64,000 nt of DNA from Galbula dea (lineage: Eukaryota; Chordata; Aves; Piciformes; Galbulidae): positions 4,296,327 through 4,360,326 of the forward strand of contig VWZX01008936.1 in NCBI GenBank assembly GCA_013399015.1, in the 5' to 3' direction. Of the stretch, positions 25,201-40,200 are shown piece by piece. Numbering within the stretch: the first letter of the stretch is position 1; the number at the start of each line of letters is the position of its first letter. The notes under the pieces were generated by a model. The model was not told the DNA's origin, did not search any database, and saw only the letters and a program-made list of their open reading frames with translations. The position numbers were made by a program, and so were the translations under genes.

Positions 25201-28200
25201 CGTAAAATAAACTGTAATGGTGCTGAGTGCATTTTTGCTTCTTTTAATTCAATACAAAATTGCTTGAGCTTGTTCACAGGCTGCAAAGAATTTCAAAAAT
25301 TTAATGCATTTTTCAATTTCTCACACTGTTAAGAATGTCAGATTCTTCCAATGTTTAGGAAACTGAAATTACACATGCCAAACATGATTCCTTTATGAAT
25401 TTTAATTTACTACGCAAATTGATACGAAATATTAAAATCCTTCTTTTACTCTAAGAACCATGCAAAAAAACTACCATTTTCCACCTTCATACTTGGATTA
25501 AACTAAATAAATATATTGTTATTAGTATATTAAGAAAAAAGTATTATTATTCTGCATACCATATCTCTATTTACACAATGTTGCAAGAAGAAGCTACCCT
25601 GGTCCACATTATCACGTGAAAAATGACTAAAAGACTTCAAAATATGGAAACTTATGTCTTCAAAGCCGTGAGTTATCAGTGCCAAACACAGGTTCATTGC
25701 ATCTAGTAATCAAAAACAGAGAAAAACAAAATTTAAAAAGTGCATGTAAGTATTTTGACATTAAACTCATGAAAATAGTGAAAGCTAGAATAGGAAATGT
25801 CTTACAAGTATCACTAGCATTTAAACATGATTAACCAATCAAATTTGAGACTACTTTTTCAGAGTTATTTGTATTTATCATGAAATTAACTTTTCCTTTT
25901 TGAAGGTCATGCCATATTTACAAAAGCATCTGCACTGCAGCATGACAGGATGATACTAAGTAAGAGAAACATTTCTAGACACACTGAAAAAGGAAAAATG
26001 AACAAAGTATAATTAACAGTTATCAGATCACATATACTAAGATCCAAAATTTACTTTAACTGTAGACAGGGAAAACTATATTCAGTGTTTTGTCTTTTTA
26101 CGATATTCACAAACAGCTATCCCCACAGGAATTACAAGCGTTATTTGAAGAAAGGACTCTACACTTACTGCTTTTCTGTAAAATCTCAGTGAATGGTATT
26201 TTTGTATGTAAATGACTAAAATTGGTTTATATTTAAATTTTATAAAAAGTGATCTAAAGCAGCACAAATGAATGCACAAACTAATGGAAAAAATATTATG
26301 TTCCCCAAGCATTCAAAAGAAAAGTACAAAACCTATTTTTGGTAATGTTGGTTATTGTTGGGACAAAAAAAAAAAAAGAAAAAAAAAAAGGAAAGAGAAA
26401 GAAGAAAATGCTCTTCCCTTCCACCCTGAGTAGTAAAGCACTGCTGCAGCAACCAAGGACATACCTGGAATTAACTCTCTTTCAAATCTTATGCGTTCTT
26501 TAAGGTCTTCAATGTACTGAGGATATCCAGCCTTGGCAAGGCTAAAAATAACCTGCAACAAAATCCTATCCATAAGGTACCCTTCAGTCTTCTCAACCTC
26601 TTCTAGAGTCTGTAAACCAGAATAAATTTAACTTTTAATAAACTTAAAAGTGACTAAACAAATAAAATAAAAAAATGAAACACTAACCACAAAAAGAGTA
26701 GTAGTTTGTTTCTTTTTTTAAATGCATGAGTTAAGATACATGGAGTATGGTAGAGAGAATATCCAAGACACATAGAGAGGGCCTCTAAAACAAAAAAAGG
26801 ATGGATATAAGGGATATAATAGTTTCTCTCTAAGATCCAATAACAGATGAAAACACCAGAGGTATTCCCATTGTGAGACAACTTTCAAAAGAAATTAGTT
26901 TGAGACAGAGAGAATGATAAACCAAACTTTTTGGCAGCGTTCAGAAGAAGGTTGGTTGATGAAAACAATTTTAGGTCACAGAACAATATTACATTTTCAA
27001 CATCTTCTTCCTTGATTTGGTCCTCACCAACTGATACTACATTGAACTCAAACTAATTTTCTTTCCTCATTCCTTTCTGAATACCTCTCTGATTAAAAAA
27101 GAAAAAACTTGAAAAAAACAGCTACGCTAAGGTATATTAGGTAGCATTATGTTATCCACACTTCATGAACACCTATGTTGCTTGTACGATCTCTGAAAAA
27201 AAATTCTACTTTAGGGAAAAGATTCCGTGGCCAAATAATGGCTCAATGGGAGCAGTATAATCATGGTTTACTTTTTATTTTTGTAAGTAAAAATATTTTC
27301 TCATGTACACTATTTGTCTCTTTAAAAACAAAAACCTGAGTTATTATTAGATTACACACTGGCAAACATTCTCAGAGTGAAAGGTAACTATTAAAAGTCA
27401 AGTATCAAAAGTGGAGTACGAGAATGCTTTCAGTTAGTCTGCTATTTGGGTTTTAAAAAAATGTTTTAATTACTGCAGACTAGGAGCTAGCAAGTTATCA
27501 AATTCAGTATTATTCTTCCTGCATGGAAAGCATTACAAAGTTAAACTGAACAAAAGATCAAACAAATTGTATTTAAATTCAAATTTGCAATACCTTTTTG
27601 ATGCTATCAGCATCACCCTTTTCAGCATACACATTCAGCAGTGACAAATATGTTTCTGGACCCGGTTCAACACCTGCCATCTTCATCACTGAAAGAATAT
27701 TTTCTGCACTTTTCATATCTCTAAAAGAATTCAAAAGAAAGACTCCCTGAGTGGATTTAATCATAATAACGTTTACTGTGACTTCCCATTTCCTCATCAA
27801 ATCAATTAGAATTTGAAACAGATGACAACAAGCATAGAGAAACTTACTTTAATTAAGCAAATCCTGAAAGGTCAAAGTGCAAATGTTTTAATTATCATCT
27901 AACTTAAAATACTCCCTCAACTTTAACAGTGGAAAAAGTTAAAAACTAAGTGCAGCAATTTTTTTGTTCAAACAGTGCAAAAGTACAGCAATTTCTTGAA
28001 ATTCAAGATTTTCAGATGCAAAAAAAATCTACTTCATTTGTGAAACAGCCCTCTTTTGCTTCAAAAATGTATGAAAGCCTTCTCTACATTGTTATTCAAA
28101 AATATCACATTACTCTGCAGCATGTAATCTTTCTGTAGAGTATCACATCATATTGAAGTAAAACTAAAAAATGAGAGAAAAAGGTATTAAACATTACCCT

Positions 28201-31200
28201 GATCTTGCATGACCTTTCACAAGGCTACTGAATACTGCCTCAGTGATTGGGAGATCTTTGCTCTTCATAAATCCAAGAATCTTACTGCGAAATACAAGAC
28301 AATGAATAATTAAAATTTTTTTTGTCCCTTTGAAAAGATAAACTACTGAGCTATTTCTGCTCTGCTGGACAAGTAAAGTATCAAACAAACCCAAATCCTC
28401 ATGTTACAGGGCAACTGCATTTGGGGATGATGCATACTATGCTCATAATCTGGTAATTTTCCTTTTTTCAGATGAATTATATTTGTCACTTTGAAATATG
28501 TAGAGACACAAGTGTTGAGCTGGGGTTTTTTATTTTTATCTTCCTTCTACTTATTTCTCATGCTCAGCAATAACACTGTTGCAACTTAATCTTGCTAAAA
28601 TTAAAATGTTAGACAGATACCCAGCAAGCCCTGTATAACGATGACAAAAACAAACCCCAGAATTACTACTATTTGCTCATTAGCCCAGTTTGCTCTTAAA
28701 TGCCTTTCCTAGTAGCCACATTCTTCAATAGGCAGTAAGTCTTCGTAACCTCACTATCTTTCACGCTGGCTCTAAAAATGATAAGTTATTTTCTGAGCAA
28801 CTTGAATAAAATTTGATCTGAACACACTGGTCTATCACTCAGTTTTATTTGCTTGTATAGTTTCCAGCTGTCTCTAAGAAATTGCCCTTCACTGCTCCAA
28901 TACAACATACTTAAACCCCCTATGTGCTTTGCTCAATTTATAAGAGTTACACTGAAATGAATTTTAACATTAATGGTAAGGAATATGAGAAACAGATTTT
29001 GTGGAAAACCCCTTAAATATAAATGCAAAAGAATACCTCGCCCCTTCAATGTCACCCTCATTGCAATAAGCAGCAATCAACCTTTGGTATGTAACCTACA
29101 GAAAATAAAGGAAGGAAGTTAATGATTTCTATTTAAAAAAATGGATACTGCTATTAAGAATGAAGATATCATAAAAGGGTACCCACTCGATTGGGCTGCA
29201 CATTAGCTTCCTCCATTTTGGCCAAGAACTCTGTCGGAGAAAATTTGTGCTCATTCTGAAGGTATACTTTAAGTAAAGCATTATAATGGCTTGTGTCATA
29301 CACAGCACCTAAGGAAATATTCCAACCACAGTCAGTGAATACAAATTCTCTAAATTCAACATGATTTTATAGCTTTTTCAGACGATTAATTTCACATCAA
29401 TTTTACTTTGTATGAACTTTATGCATAATCAGATTGCTTCCTTTTAACCACCTGTGAAATAGCAGGCATCTATTTAACAGCGTATGTTTATAAAAAGCTA
29501 AAACACAACTAGAGTTCAGTAACATCAATGCTTATATGCATACTTATTCCACAGTCTCTGTAGCTGTATTTATTTCACAGATTAAGCATTATTACTATTA
29601 ATAAGCAGTCTACCATGCAAACTCTATAGACAAATGACTAACAAAATTAAAAAATCAGGTAAAGAAATAGCTGGTAGAAGTAGGAATATTCAGTCCACCA
29701 GCTATCAATGTAACTAACAGGAAAGCAAAATACATTCTTACAGTAATCAAAATTACGCAAAAGAACGTTCAATTTAAGCATCTCACAAAAACAAAACACA
29801 ACATCTTTAGATTAAGACCTCTAGATGTCAGTATAACTCCCAGAATAGGAAACAGGTCTCTCACCCAAATAATAAAACCTAGCATTTATTTGGTAATGAC
29901 TACTTGATATATAACCTAACATTCAAACAGTATTAAAATAAATTCAGTCTTCTACTAAAAAGAGAGTAACTAAAGAACATAGCTGTTCTTGCAAGAGGGA
30001 CTAACAAAACCAACCTACCCAGTTCTTTCATCTTGTCCCATATCATATGGGCTAGTTCTGTTCTTTCAGGTGACAATACCTCTGGTAAAAGAGCACCACA
30101 ACTTCGCAACAAAAGCAATGTCTGGTTAGCCCCCGGAGATCCTGCAAGTGGAACACAACCACAAATTTCTTTATAAATAATTGTGCGTTTAATATTACGA
30201 AAAATATTTGAGACTGACCCCCAGAATACTTAAGACAATTTGTATAGCACAGAAAACTTCTCCAAGACTGAAGATTTTTTACTGAATAGGATACCCAAAT
30301 GATTAAACAATGACACCATTATGTGCTGCCATAAAAAGAGATTCACAATAAAACATCCTGTTCCGTACAATAATGAGCTCAGCTGAGCAGACATTTTTTA
30401 AAGTACAACACAATAGTGAACTCAGATGATTTAGTACTTTTAATTCCTCAATCCAAGATCCAGAGATCATTTAATCCTAACAGGGACAAGTTTCTGGTAA
30501 ATTTCCAAAACAGCAAATATTTTGTACCAATTCTATACTATTCCAAAACTGGTATTCCGAGACATTAGACATTTAAATTTCCATTCCCACTTCTGCCCAT
30601 ACTCAACATAAAATTTACAAGTTAATTTATATCTAGAGAATAGTGAAAGAAACCATAAAAATGTGTAACTCCTCTGACTTCTGCACTAGCCCCAGAAAAT
30701 CAAAAATGTAACTATAAAGTCATCTGTCTTTCTTAGACTTCACTACTGCTCCCAAGGCAAAGTAGGGCAAAGCTGCAGAATCTACCACAGATTACCCAAT
30801 AAGCTTGAGATAAAATTTTTTTCAATCACATCTTTATATGCAAACCCAGCAACTTCTAACAAACAGGAGAGTTTCTTTAGAAAGCAACATACTGTGAAGG
30901 GAAAAAGAAAAAAAAAAGGCAAAAATAATGTTGTCTATTCCTTTCTCATTACAGAGAAAAGTTTACTTTAGAAATAATTTCATCTAGGAGGCAGCAAAAT
31001 AAATGTTCCCATACAACATAAGTGATGAAAGAAAACCCTACAGATTTTCTTTCTCAGAGACATACATGCAGGCTTCAAAGATTCAGACTTTCAAAGTGAA
31101 GCGAGACTTGAAGTCTAAAGCATAACCAACAGTTCTTAGGTTACTTCCAAAACACATCAGCACTCCAAAGTTGTGTACAACACAAAAACAAGAGCTCTTG

Positions 31201-34200
31201 CCCATAAAGATATCTGCAACTGCTGCTGATCACTGTAAAATTATTTATACAGAGTACACTCAACCAGGAAGAAACACAGGTAGTAGTGGGGGAAGAAAAA
31301 AAAAAAAAAAGAAAGAAATAATGAGGAAAGAAGAGAAATAAGCTAGAACACTGAGAGGGTGAAGGCACAAACTGCAAATGGGGATGTGAACTTCTGAAGA
31401 TGTAAAGGAGTCATGAGATGTCTCACAGTTGACTAACTTGTAAATCCCTGCATGCGATTTATTCATGCAATAAAAACACCAACACATCTCCAGTTTAACA
31501 ATGAAAATCTTACAGCAGTGACCTTGAAGGGCAAAAGAAACACAAAAGTGTTTGGCAGTATAAGTATGGAAAGACGCAAAACGAGATCTAGAGCAAGTAC
31601 CTTCTTTGGCCATTTTTTGTGTTGCAATTAGAAATGGAAGAGCAATACAAACACAAATCAACAGTAACTAACCTCCCACATTTTTGTAAATTAGTTTTCA
31701 ATATTATTAATAAAAGGCTGAATTTTTCATCTGGAAATACATCGCATATTAACAGCATCCTAGTTAAATCTCTTCCGATGTTCTACACTTTAAGTCTACT
31801 TACACACGCAAAGGAAACCACAATGAGCAATTAATCTTATTGTTAATATGACTCCCTAAAAACTGTAAATAAAAGATCATGGGAACTTTGATTTGCAAAT
31901 AATCTTAGAGACATAAAATTCTTGCCAACACACACTCACAAATTATAAGTTTATACCTAAGAAAGACAAAGCAGTCAGGACCAGAAAGGGTATCACAAGC
32001 AAAAAGAAAAAAAAGGAAGTTCAACAGAAAGTATGAATTAAGACTCAGCTTTTAAACAGTGAATGACAAAACTTTTAAAAGCGCAATCCCAAGTATACAA
32101 ACAATTAACAATGCAGAGGAATACATACCAAATTTTAAAACCAAACCAAGACAATATATGCTGTCATTGATAAATATTAGCAGTAGTACTTTGTAAGTAC
32201 ATTTAGCAAATACCTCCACTGACTCATCCTAATTGGTACCAAACCTCTTCAATTGCAGTTCCTCATTTACAAAATATTAATATAGTCTGGATATTTTTAG
32301 CCAAAGGAGGATTGAACCTCTCAGAATCAACAGGGTCTCACCTCTTTGGGTTTTTTTTCAAATTCAAAAAAATAAAGCTTTCTTGTCCTGAATAACCACA
32401 GCTACCCAAGAATGCAGAAACTTGGGAGATCACCTCTACATTTCCATTTTAAAATGGAACTGCACAAGTCCATTTTAAAACAACCTCACAAGGACAGAGG
32501 TTTATTACAGACATTTTAAAAATATGTTGTGTAAAACAGACAGGTATGATCCCTGTTCAGAGTTCACAATACATTTATATGAGGAAGATGTAACATCAGC
32601 AGAATAAGTCTCCACAATAACCAAGGCAATATAACACAATTTCTTAAAAGTACATTGAATTTTTACAAGACTTACAAGGCTAAAAAAAAACCCCAAACCC
32701 TGAAAAGTAAATATGTGCAGTCAAAGAAAAATAACATCTCTAGAGCATCTGAAGTCTGTCCATCAACATACACAGCAAATCAAACACTCAAAGGCAAACT
32801 AGTATCAGAACTCTTTGAATGAATTTCCTCAGTTTGATGAATTGTTACACTGCATCTTTAAATTTAGCTTTTATTTTGTTTTGACTGGACACAACTTACT
32901 TGTTTTGCTTATCTCATTGAAGATTTTTAGTAGAAGGCCTTTAGGGATGCGGCCAGTTTTTCTGACAGAGTTATCCAGTTTGTTTAATGCCCAGTCAAAC
33001 TGCCAAGTCCGTCGGGTTTGAATTTCTGAAACTGTTTCCTCTTTAACACTTCTCTCCTGTTGAGGTGCAGCTGTAAGAAACCTTATTTGGTACATGGAGT
33101 TTCTGCTTAAAAACAAACAAACAAAACAGAGATTATGCTTCTGTGAATCATTTTGCAACTACACCAGTCACACAATGTCAAAAAGATAACACACTTCTTG
33201 CGATAAGCCGTTTCTCTACAACTTTCCATGTTGATACAAACAAATGCAGGTGATTCATTTTGGCGTCTTTCTACTTAAAAATATACAGTCATGTAAATAT
33301 TTTCTGACAGTGACAACTGCTTCTCTAAGATTTTCAGCTGGATTCACGTTATGAGTTAAATGGTTCAAATACTATTCCCACAAAAAGAAATCTGAAGTCA
33401 TTGAAGTGCTATAAAAGTCTGTTGTCCCATTATGGCTTCTCACAAAAATTCACATGTATTTGATAAAAATCACCTCAAGAACAATCACAGACCTGTCTTC
33501 CAAATAACAGCAAATCAAGGGAGCAAATTCTACCTTTTTTCAATTAAAATACACAAAAATTAATGCAGAGGCCAATGTTTTAAGACAAAAATGGCTTAAA
33601 GAATAACAGGACCGTTCCCCATTCTTCAGAATTTATAGCAATGAGCATGAAGTGGCAATTCTGTGATGTACACAAAACATCAAGTTTGGATATTTTTTCA
33701 CATATTTATTTTCTCAAATAAAATATGACAACAACAAGCAATAATGAGGTGTTCTTATTTCCAGAAAAACAATAATAGCTTGCCATTTTCTCTTTTTTTT
33801 TTTTTTTAAAGAACACGTTTATGTATAAGAGTAAGAAAATAGCATTTGCACCATAGTGGAATTGTGTATAGCCTGTGCAGGTAAAATTGTAATTACAAAC
33901 AAGCATTTTTGTAAGTCTGCTCTCTATTGTCCTTACAAGTGAGTAAAATAAACCACACCATTCTCCTCCAGAATCCTACGCAAAGTAAGTTATACATGCT
34001 GGATGCCAAAAGATGATTCAGTCACTTCTGAAACTGCCTTCCCTTAACTCTGGCTGTTGAGAGCCCTTGATCCAAATTTCTGTAAGGTCTCTAGAGTAGT
34101 TTAAAAAAAACTTATTTTGTACTCCCTGCTGTTAAAGATGTTCCACAAGTCCTATGCAGTAATGGCTGCACATGTTGGTGAAATGGTAGCCTAAAAGTGA

Positions 34201-37200
34201 GAAGTTCTGGTATTCACAGAATGATAAAGGTTGGAAAAGACCTCTAAGATGATCAAGTCCAATAATTAACACAGCACTGCCAAGTCCACCACTAAACCAT
34301 GCTACTAAGCACAACATCTACATGTCTTTTAAATACCTGCAGGGATGGTGACTCTACCACATCTCTGGGGCAGACTGCTCCAATGCTTGACAACCCTTTC
34401 AATGAAGAAATTTTTCATAATGTCCAACCTAAACATCTGCTGGCACAACTTGAGACCATTTTCTCTACTCCTATTGCTAGTAACCTGTGAGAGAGACTGA
34501 CTCCCTTGCTACAACCTCTTTTCAGGTAGCTGTAGTGAGCAAGAAGGTCTCCCCCATGTCTTCTCCAAAATAAACAACCCCAGTTCCCTCAGCCACTCCT
34601 CACTTGAACTCTAGACAATTCACCAGCTTCGCTGCCCGTCTGTGGGCATGCTCCAGCAACTTAATGTCTTTCTTGCAGTGAAAGGCCCAAAACTGAACAC
34701 AGTATTTGAGGTGCAACCTCACCAGTGCCAAGTACAGGGGAATGATCACTCCTCTACTCCTGCTGGCCGCACTACTTCAGATACAAGCCAGGATGCTATT
34801 GGCCTTCTTGGTCACCTAGGCACACTGCTGGCTCATATTCAGTTGGCTGTCAACCAGCATTCCCACGTCCTTTTCTGCTGGGCAGCTTTCCAGTCACTCT
34901 GCCCCAAGCCCGCAGCACTGCATGAGGTTGTTGTGACACAAGTGCAGGACCCAACATTTGGCCTTGTTGAACCTCATACCATTGGCCTTCGCCTATCAAT
35001 CCAGCCTTTCTGGATCGCTCAGCAGAGCCTTTCAACCCTCAAGCAGATCAACACTCGCACCGAACTTGGTGTCATCTGAAAACTTACTGAGGGTGCACAC
35101 AACCCCCCTTGTCTATCTAGATCACTGGTAATTTACCATATAATCGCCTCTTGTGAGAAAGAGGCAGCCCAAAGACCACCTTTTCCTTGCTATTTGAAAT
35201 CTTCATTTGGTAACTGAGCAGACCATAAATTCTAGGGAGTAAAATTCTTTAAATAAAACCAGCCTGAAGCAGAATCTCTTTCTTAATGAATCTGTGGAAA
35301 CAGTTTAACAGACGATTTTTTTTTTTGATGCCTTCAAAAATCAATCTTTAAGTAATGAGGAACATCACTACCATCTCACATTACCTCTTCCAAACAGGCA
35401 AATTTTACACTGGCCAATCTCCTTGAGTTTCCACCTGAAGATTTTCCAGAAACCAGGAAATTATCTGCCTTTTATTTGATTAGGGAAAGGACTAGGAATA
35501 AAGAACTGGAGAAGGGGAAAAAAGACAGCCAAAAAAGGAGAGAACTGCTCCTTTAGTCTCAGTACTACCTCCTTCTAGATAGAGGTTCCAAGTGATTCCT
35601 TTGGGCTAGCTCTCAGTTTATCCAGATCCCTTTGTGATCTTATTTAACTCACTAACCTGGCACAATACCAATTCAGTCACTTCTACCAAAAAAACCCCAA
35701 ATACTGTTCCATCATGTTAGAGTGGAAACAGCACACAACATCCAAAAAAACACCAGAAGTAACCAGGGAAAAAAAAAAAAAAAAAGAGTAGGAATAAGTT
35801 GCTAGAGGAACTAGAAAGAAGCTGAACCACTTTTGGTTGCATATTTGTAACCAAAAGCTAATTGTTATCTACATTTCTTAGCTTACATCCTGTACTGTTT
35901 TAAAAAAGCCATCTTAGTAAGATTCTCCACGTGCCAAAAGTCACATTCAAAGCACTTACATAGCTCCATCAGAATAAGTATAAAGGTAAAAACAGTAAGT
36001 GCATGCTCAAAATTGGTTAACAGCATGAGGACGCTAAACTTTCATTTGTTATTTGAACTCTCCCTGTTTAGCATTCAGCATGATTCTGTTCAGAACGTAG
36101 TTTAGATTATATTATACCAATTGCTATGGTTGCATACCATAAAATATTATACTATTCTATTATGTGTTTCATTAATAATCTGGATTACAAATGAGTTAAT
36201 AAACTTAGAAAGTTTGTAGATGACACCATAATGATGGCAAACTTTTAGAAGGAAGGCCTCAGGTTTCAGAGTTATCTTGATTACTTGATGTTATGGTCCA
36301 AAATCAATAAAAAGGAAATTCAATATAACAATGAAAACTGTATGTTTTGGACAAAAACAAATGCAGAAATGTAAGATGGTGACCAATTGGCCAGACAAGA
36401 CTAGTACTGAAAAAGTACTACAAATGAGCCACCACTAAACATGAAACATCATGCAGCAAAAAAAGAAAACTTCAGCTCTCCAATTTCTACAGAAACCAAA
36501 ATAAGATACAATACATAGTTATTCTGTTTATCATGGTGTGTTTACTCAGAAGAAACATACTAAAAAGACACATCTATCCCATCCTACTCTCCAAGCAGAG
36601 AAGTTACTATACCTAATCCGTCAGGCATCACACCAGTAATATTAATTGTAACGACATATTAGAACAGGATACTTCCAACAGCCAAACTTTCTTATTTGGA
36701 ACCTTATAAACTAAGATTTAGGAGGAATGCTAGATGTTAGATTATATAGTCTCATGATACAGCCATTTCTTTTTTCAATTACTTTAATTATCTTTGTTCA
36801 GAATTAAATGCTATGCTACACAACAAAATCCATGCTACTTCTCCAAGGGCTGCAATGAGTACCATGTATATGCCTTCACCAATTACCTTTAAACAGTATT
36901 TTAATATTTTCTCCATGTGAAACATTACATTTGCCAGCACATAAAACTGTACAATAAACTTCGGATCAGTTTGAATTAGCAATGTGATTCGTCCCCAGCA
37001 CATCTAATATCCCTTTACTATGATTCAGAACTATGTTTCTTTTTACCTACCCAGAGAAGCTAAAAAGGATATTTTAGGCCCTATAAACTGATCTCTCCCC
37101 TACACCAATAACCACAAGATTAGAAATAGCTTTCGAACATTGATTGTATCTTTACACCACTTTCACCTTTGTCTGTCTGTACAACTGTGAGAATTGAAAA

Positions 37201-40200
37201 CTGTAGACCTTGCTGGTTAACCAATTACATATTCATAATCCAAACACACAATCATCTGCTATTTAGTGGTGACTTTTCACATTCAATTTATCTTACAGCA
37301 TTTGGAAATTAGTTGATAAACCCATAAAAAAAAAACTTCTGCAAAGATGAAATGTGCGTGGGAAAAATTATACCAAGTACCAACATACTCATGTTTTCCA
37401 CATTCCTAGAGCAGACTAAAGGCAGTGCCTTCTATTTTCTGAAGGACCACCTATTAAACATCAGCATGAGTAAAACATGTCTCATTTTCCCAAAACTCAA
37501 AAAGTAGGTGGTTCCAGCACTCTCCTTGGTGATAGCAAAACATTTACTTTTTGTAAAACCTGACTAATTCCTAACATTCAGAAGAGTTACAAAGCCAGCA
37601 CATGGACATTTGTCTCCCATTAACGGAGCCACAATAAGGTAGTCGCTATTGTCAAGGGTTAAGGCTGGGCTAGCCACTAACTGACACACACTATTACCCC
37701 CTGCTCCTCCCACCATGGGAAGGGAAAGGTATGAAGAGAGACAGAGAGAGAGAGAGACACTTGTGCAATGGAAAATTAAAACTATTTTAATTAAAATAAT
37801 AATAAAAAGAAATATACATACAAATCCATAGAAAACCAAAACCCAATCCAACACCACCGCCCCTGATGGCAACTACATCACCACCACCACTGATGCTGTG
37901 GCAGAAGTCCCAGCCGCAGCAGATGGGAACTAGATTAAGGGACTGGATCCTGGAACTGGATTCAGGAACTCATGGATCAGTACTGAAGGCAGAATGGACA
38001 GAGTTCTCCTTGGATGCCAGCCATTTAAGTAAGCCTGACACTCATGATCCCTCAATTTCATATTGAATATGATGTATATGGACTAGAATACCCATTGGCC
38101 AGTTTAGGGTCATCTGAACTGTCCACTCTTCCCCACAGGTGCAGCCTTTCAGTCTGCACGCTTCACATGGGACACTATTTAGCAGTGGCCTTGGGTCCAC
38201 ATACCAACTCTTAGTACTAACTCTAAACATCACTACTAGAAGCAGGCATTGTCTGCAAAAACATGTTGTTAATTTCAGAAAGTGTAGCTACTTAAAAGGG
38301 CTTTAGCTGAAAAGTAAAATGATTGAACAGAATTAGTTCTGTTCTAACTCAAACCAGTAAAGCTATGTTTTTTCTAAGAACACTACTAAATATTTTGTTC
38401 TTTCTAAACTCAATGGGCAAAAGGTGTATCTAAGTTTTCAAAATACAAGCCATGCTCAAAGTAGAACAACTATAAACTTGAAAGAGTTAAAATTTGTTAG
38501 TGTACATAAAAGCACTAAATGTATCCTTAATTAAATTTACTAAATCTAAGACTAAATATACCGTTTGAAGATCCCGGCATGACTCACATAACTGCCAAAG
38601 GGGGGGGACCCTCTAGTCAGGGCATTTATTTCCCTTTACTTAGCTATGGTCACCTACAAAAAAAGGCTACTGTATCCTTGTTTCAATGAGGATTCCATAA
38701 GAAAGCAAATGTTATGGCTTTTTTCATGTAGACCGAGAAACCTCAAGTTTCTTGGAGACTACCTAAACACTGTCTCAATGATTCGCAAGAAGCAAAGCAG
38801 AAAAACTTTGTTTTGTGCTATTTCTTAGGAAGCCTTTAGACATTTTATAAACACCAGTAAAACACATTCAACAACTACAACAGTGCAGCTTGGGAAACTT
38901 TACTACAACAAAGCTCTACTTCAGTATTACCAAAAGCAATTCTACTGAATGCTGCCTCTGCATTTAAAGGCCATTAATTGTATCATTTTCCTAATATAAT
39001 CAAGCATTCTACATTTTCATCCACCGGTGATGGATTGCTGAATATGATAGTTAGTAGCCAAAAGCAACTTTTTTGTGTTTTTAACTTATAACTTACCCAA
39101 AGCTCAAATAAAACCCACCCAGATCTGAAACAAGATTCTTTGAAAGGGTTTTCTCCCTCCCATCTCACCAACGTGCTCCAATCCTGTACAAACATACTAC
39201 AACACACCAAAAGGCAACTGCCTTTAAAAAGACAACTTGAAAAGCATTGCATACGGTACCCTCTTACCAACTTTTTCAGGAATCACTCCTCTGAACAGAA
39301 CAAACATCTTGCAAAACGCAGGTTTCGCTACAGCACAGTTTGCTGTTTGGGGAGGTGCTCTTTGCTCTGCAGTCCCCATATCCAACATTTAAATTCACAG
39401 ATTAGAACCGCCAAGTGAAAGTAAAGCCAGAGATGTCTTGCGAGACTTGCATGCAGAGACAGACAGGGTGTGAACTTCAGGAGTACCCTAGCACTTAAAC
39501 ATCTGGAAGTACAGTTCAGAAATACAGCTGCCTTGATCTCATATCACCCAGTCATCACAAAGAGTTCACTTCTCCTTTTGCCCATGGTCCAATCCTTCTA
39601 GAGATCATCATATCCTTAACCGATCCACTAAAACATACTGATCTGTCAGAAAATGTTTTCTTTGCGGTCTAGCAAATGAAATCTGGACAGTAATAGGTCT
39701 AAGGATCACCCTGATTTAGAGCAGGACAAACTGGCCAGCAATGAGGGGGTGGTCAGTGAGGGAAGAATGGAGGCAATGCCCTTCCTCCCAATAATAACTT
39801 TCCCACAGCAAGCTGTAACATCAAACTATAACAATGATCTAGAGTATGTAATAAAGTTGCCTAAAGATATTCTGATGTTAATTCAAAATCTACTCTCAAC
39901 ACTCACTGAGAAGTTTGTTACAGCATTCTGCCCTTAGTGAAGCCTTCATGCACAATGTTCTAGTGAATAAGTTTACCAGGTAAATCAGCACAGTGCTGGT
40001 TTACTTTTTTTGTAGATCTGAAGTTTGTTGTATTGGTCTATCATAGTTTATCTTGTTATTAGCTGCACGGCACGATAACACATAGCCCTATTATACTTCA
40101 CATTTCATACTAGAGGTTGACTAGGGAACCACAGGAAAGGAATTATGATGTTTTTTCCTTCTAGTAACAGACCCAATGCCGTCTGACATGCACAGGAATA

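Larger units (their letters stand above)
25100..30018 (-). other. LRPPRC: LRPPRC introns 3 to 10 (short introns)
   Basis: Eight introns between the exons of the first PPR block: 710, 91, 752, 477, 984, 762, 279 and 75 bp from intron 3 to intron 10. I see no mobile element in them apart from A/T runs, for example near 26366-26391 in intron 8. The lack of insertions contrasts with introns 1 and 11. Confidence 0.75.

Noticed and set aside
34642..35079. A 145-codon plus-strand ORF
   Set aside because: It is the antisense reading of the CR1 LINE in intron 1. The true coding sense of the element is the minus strand and is broken.
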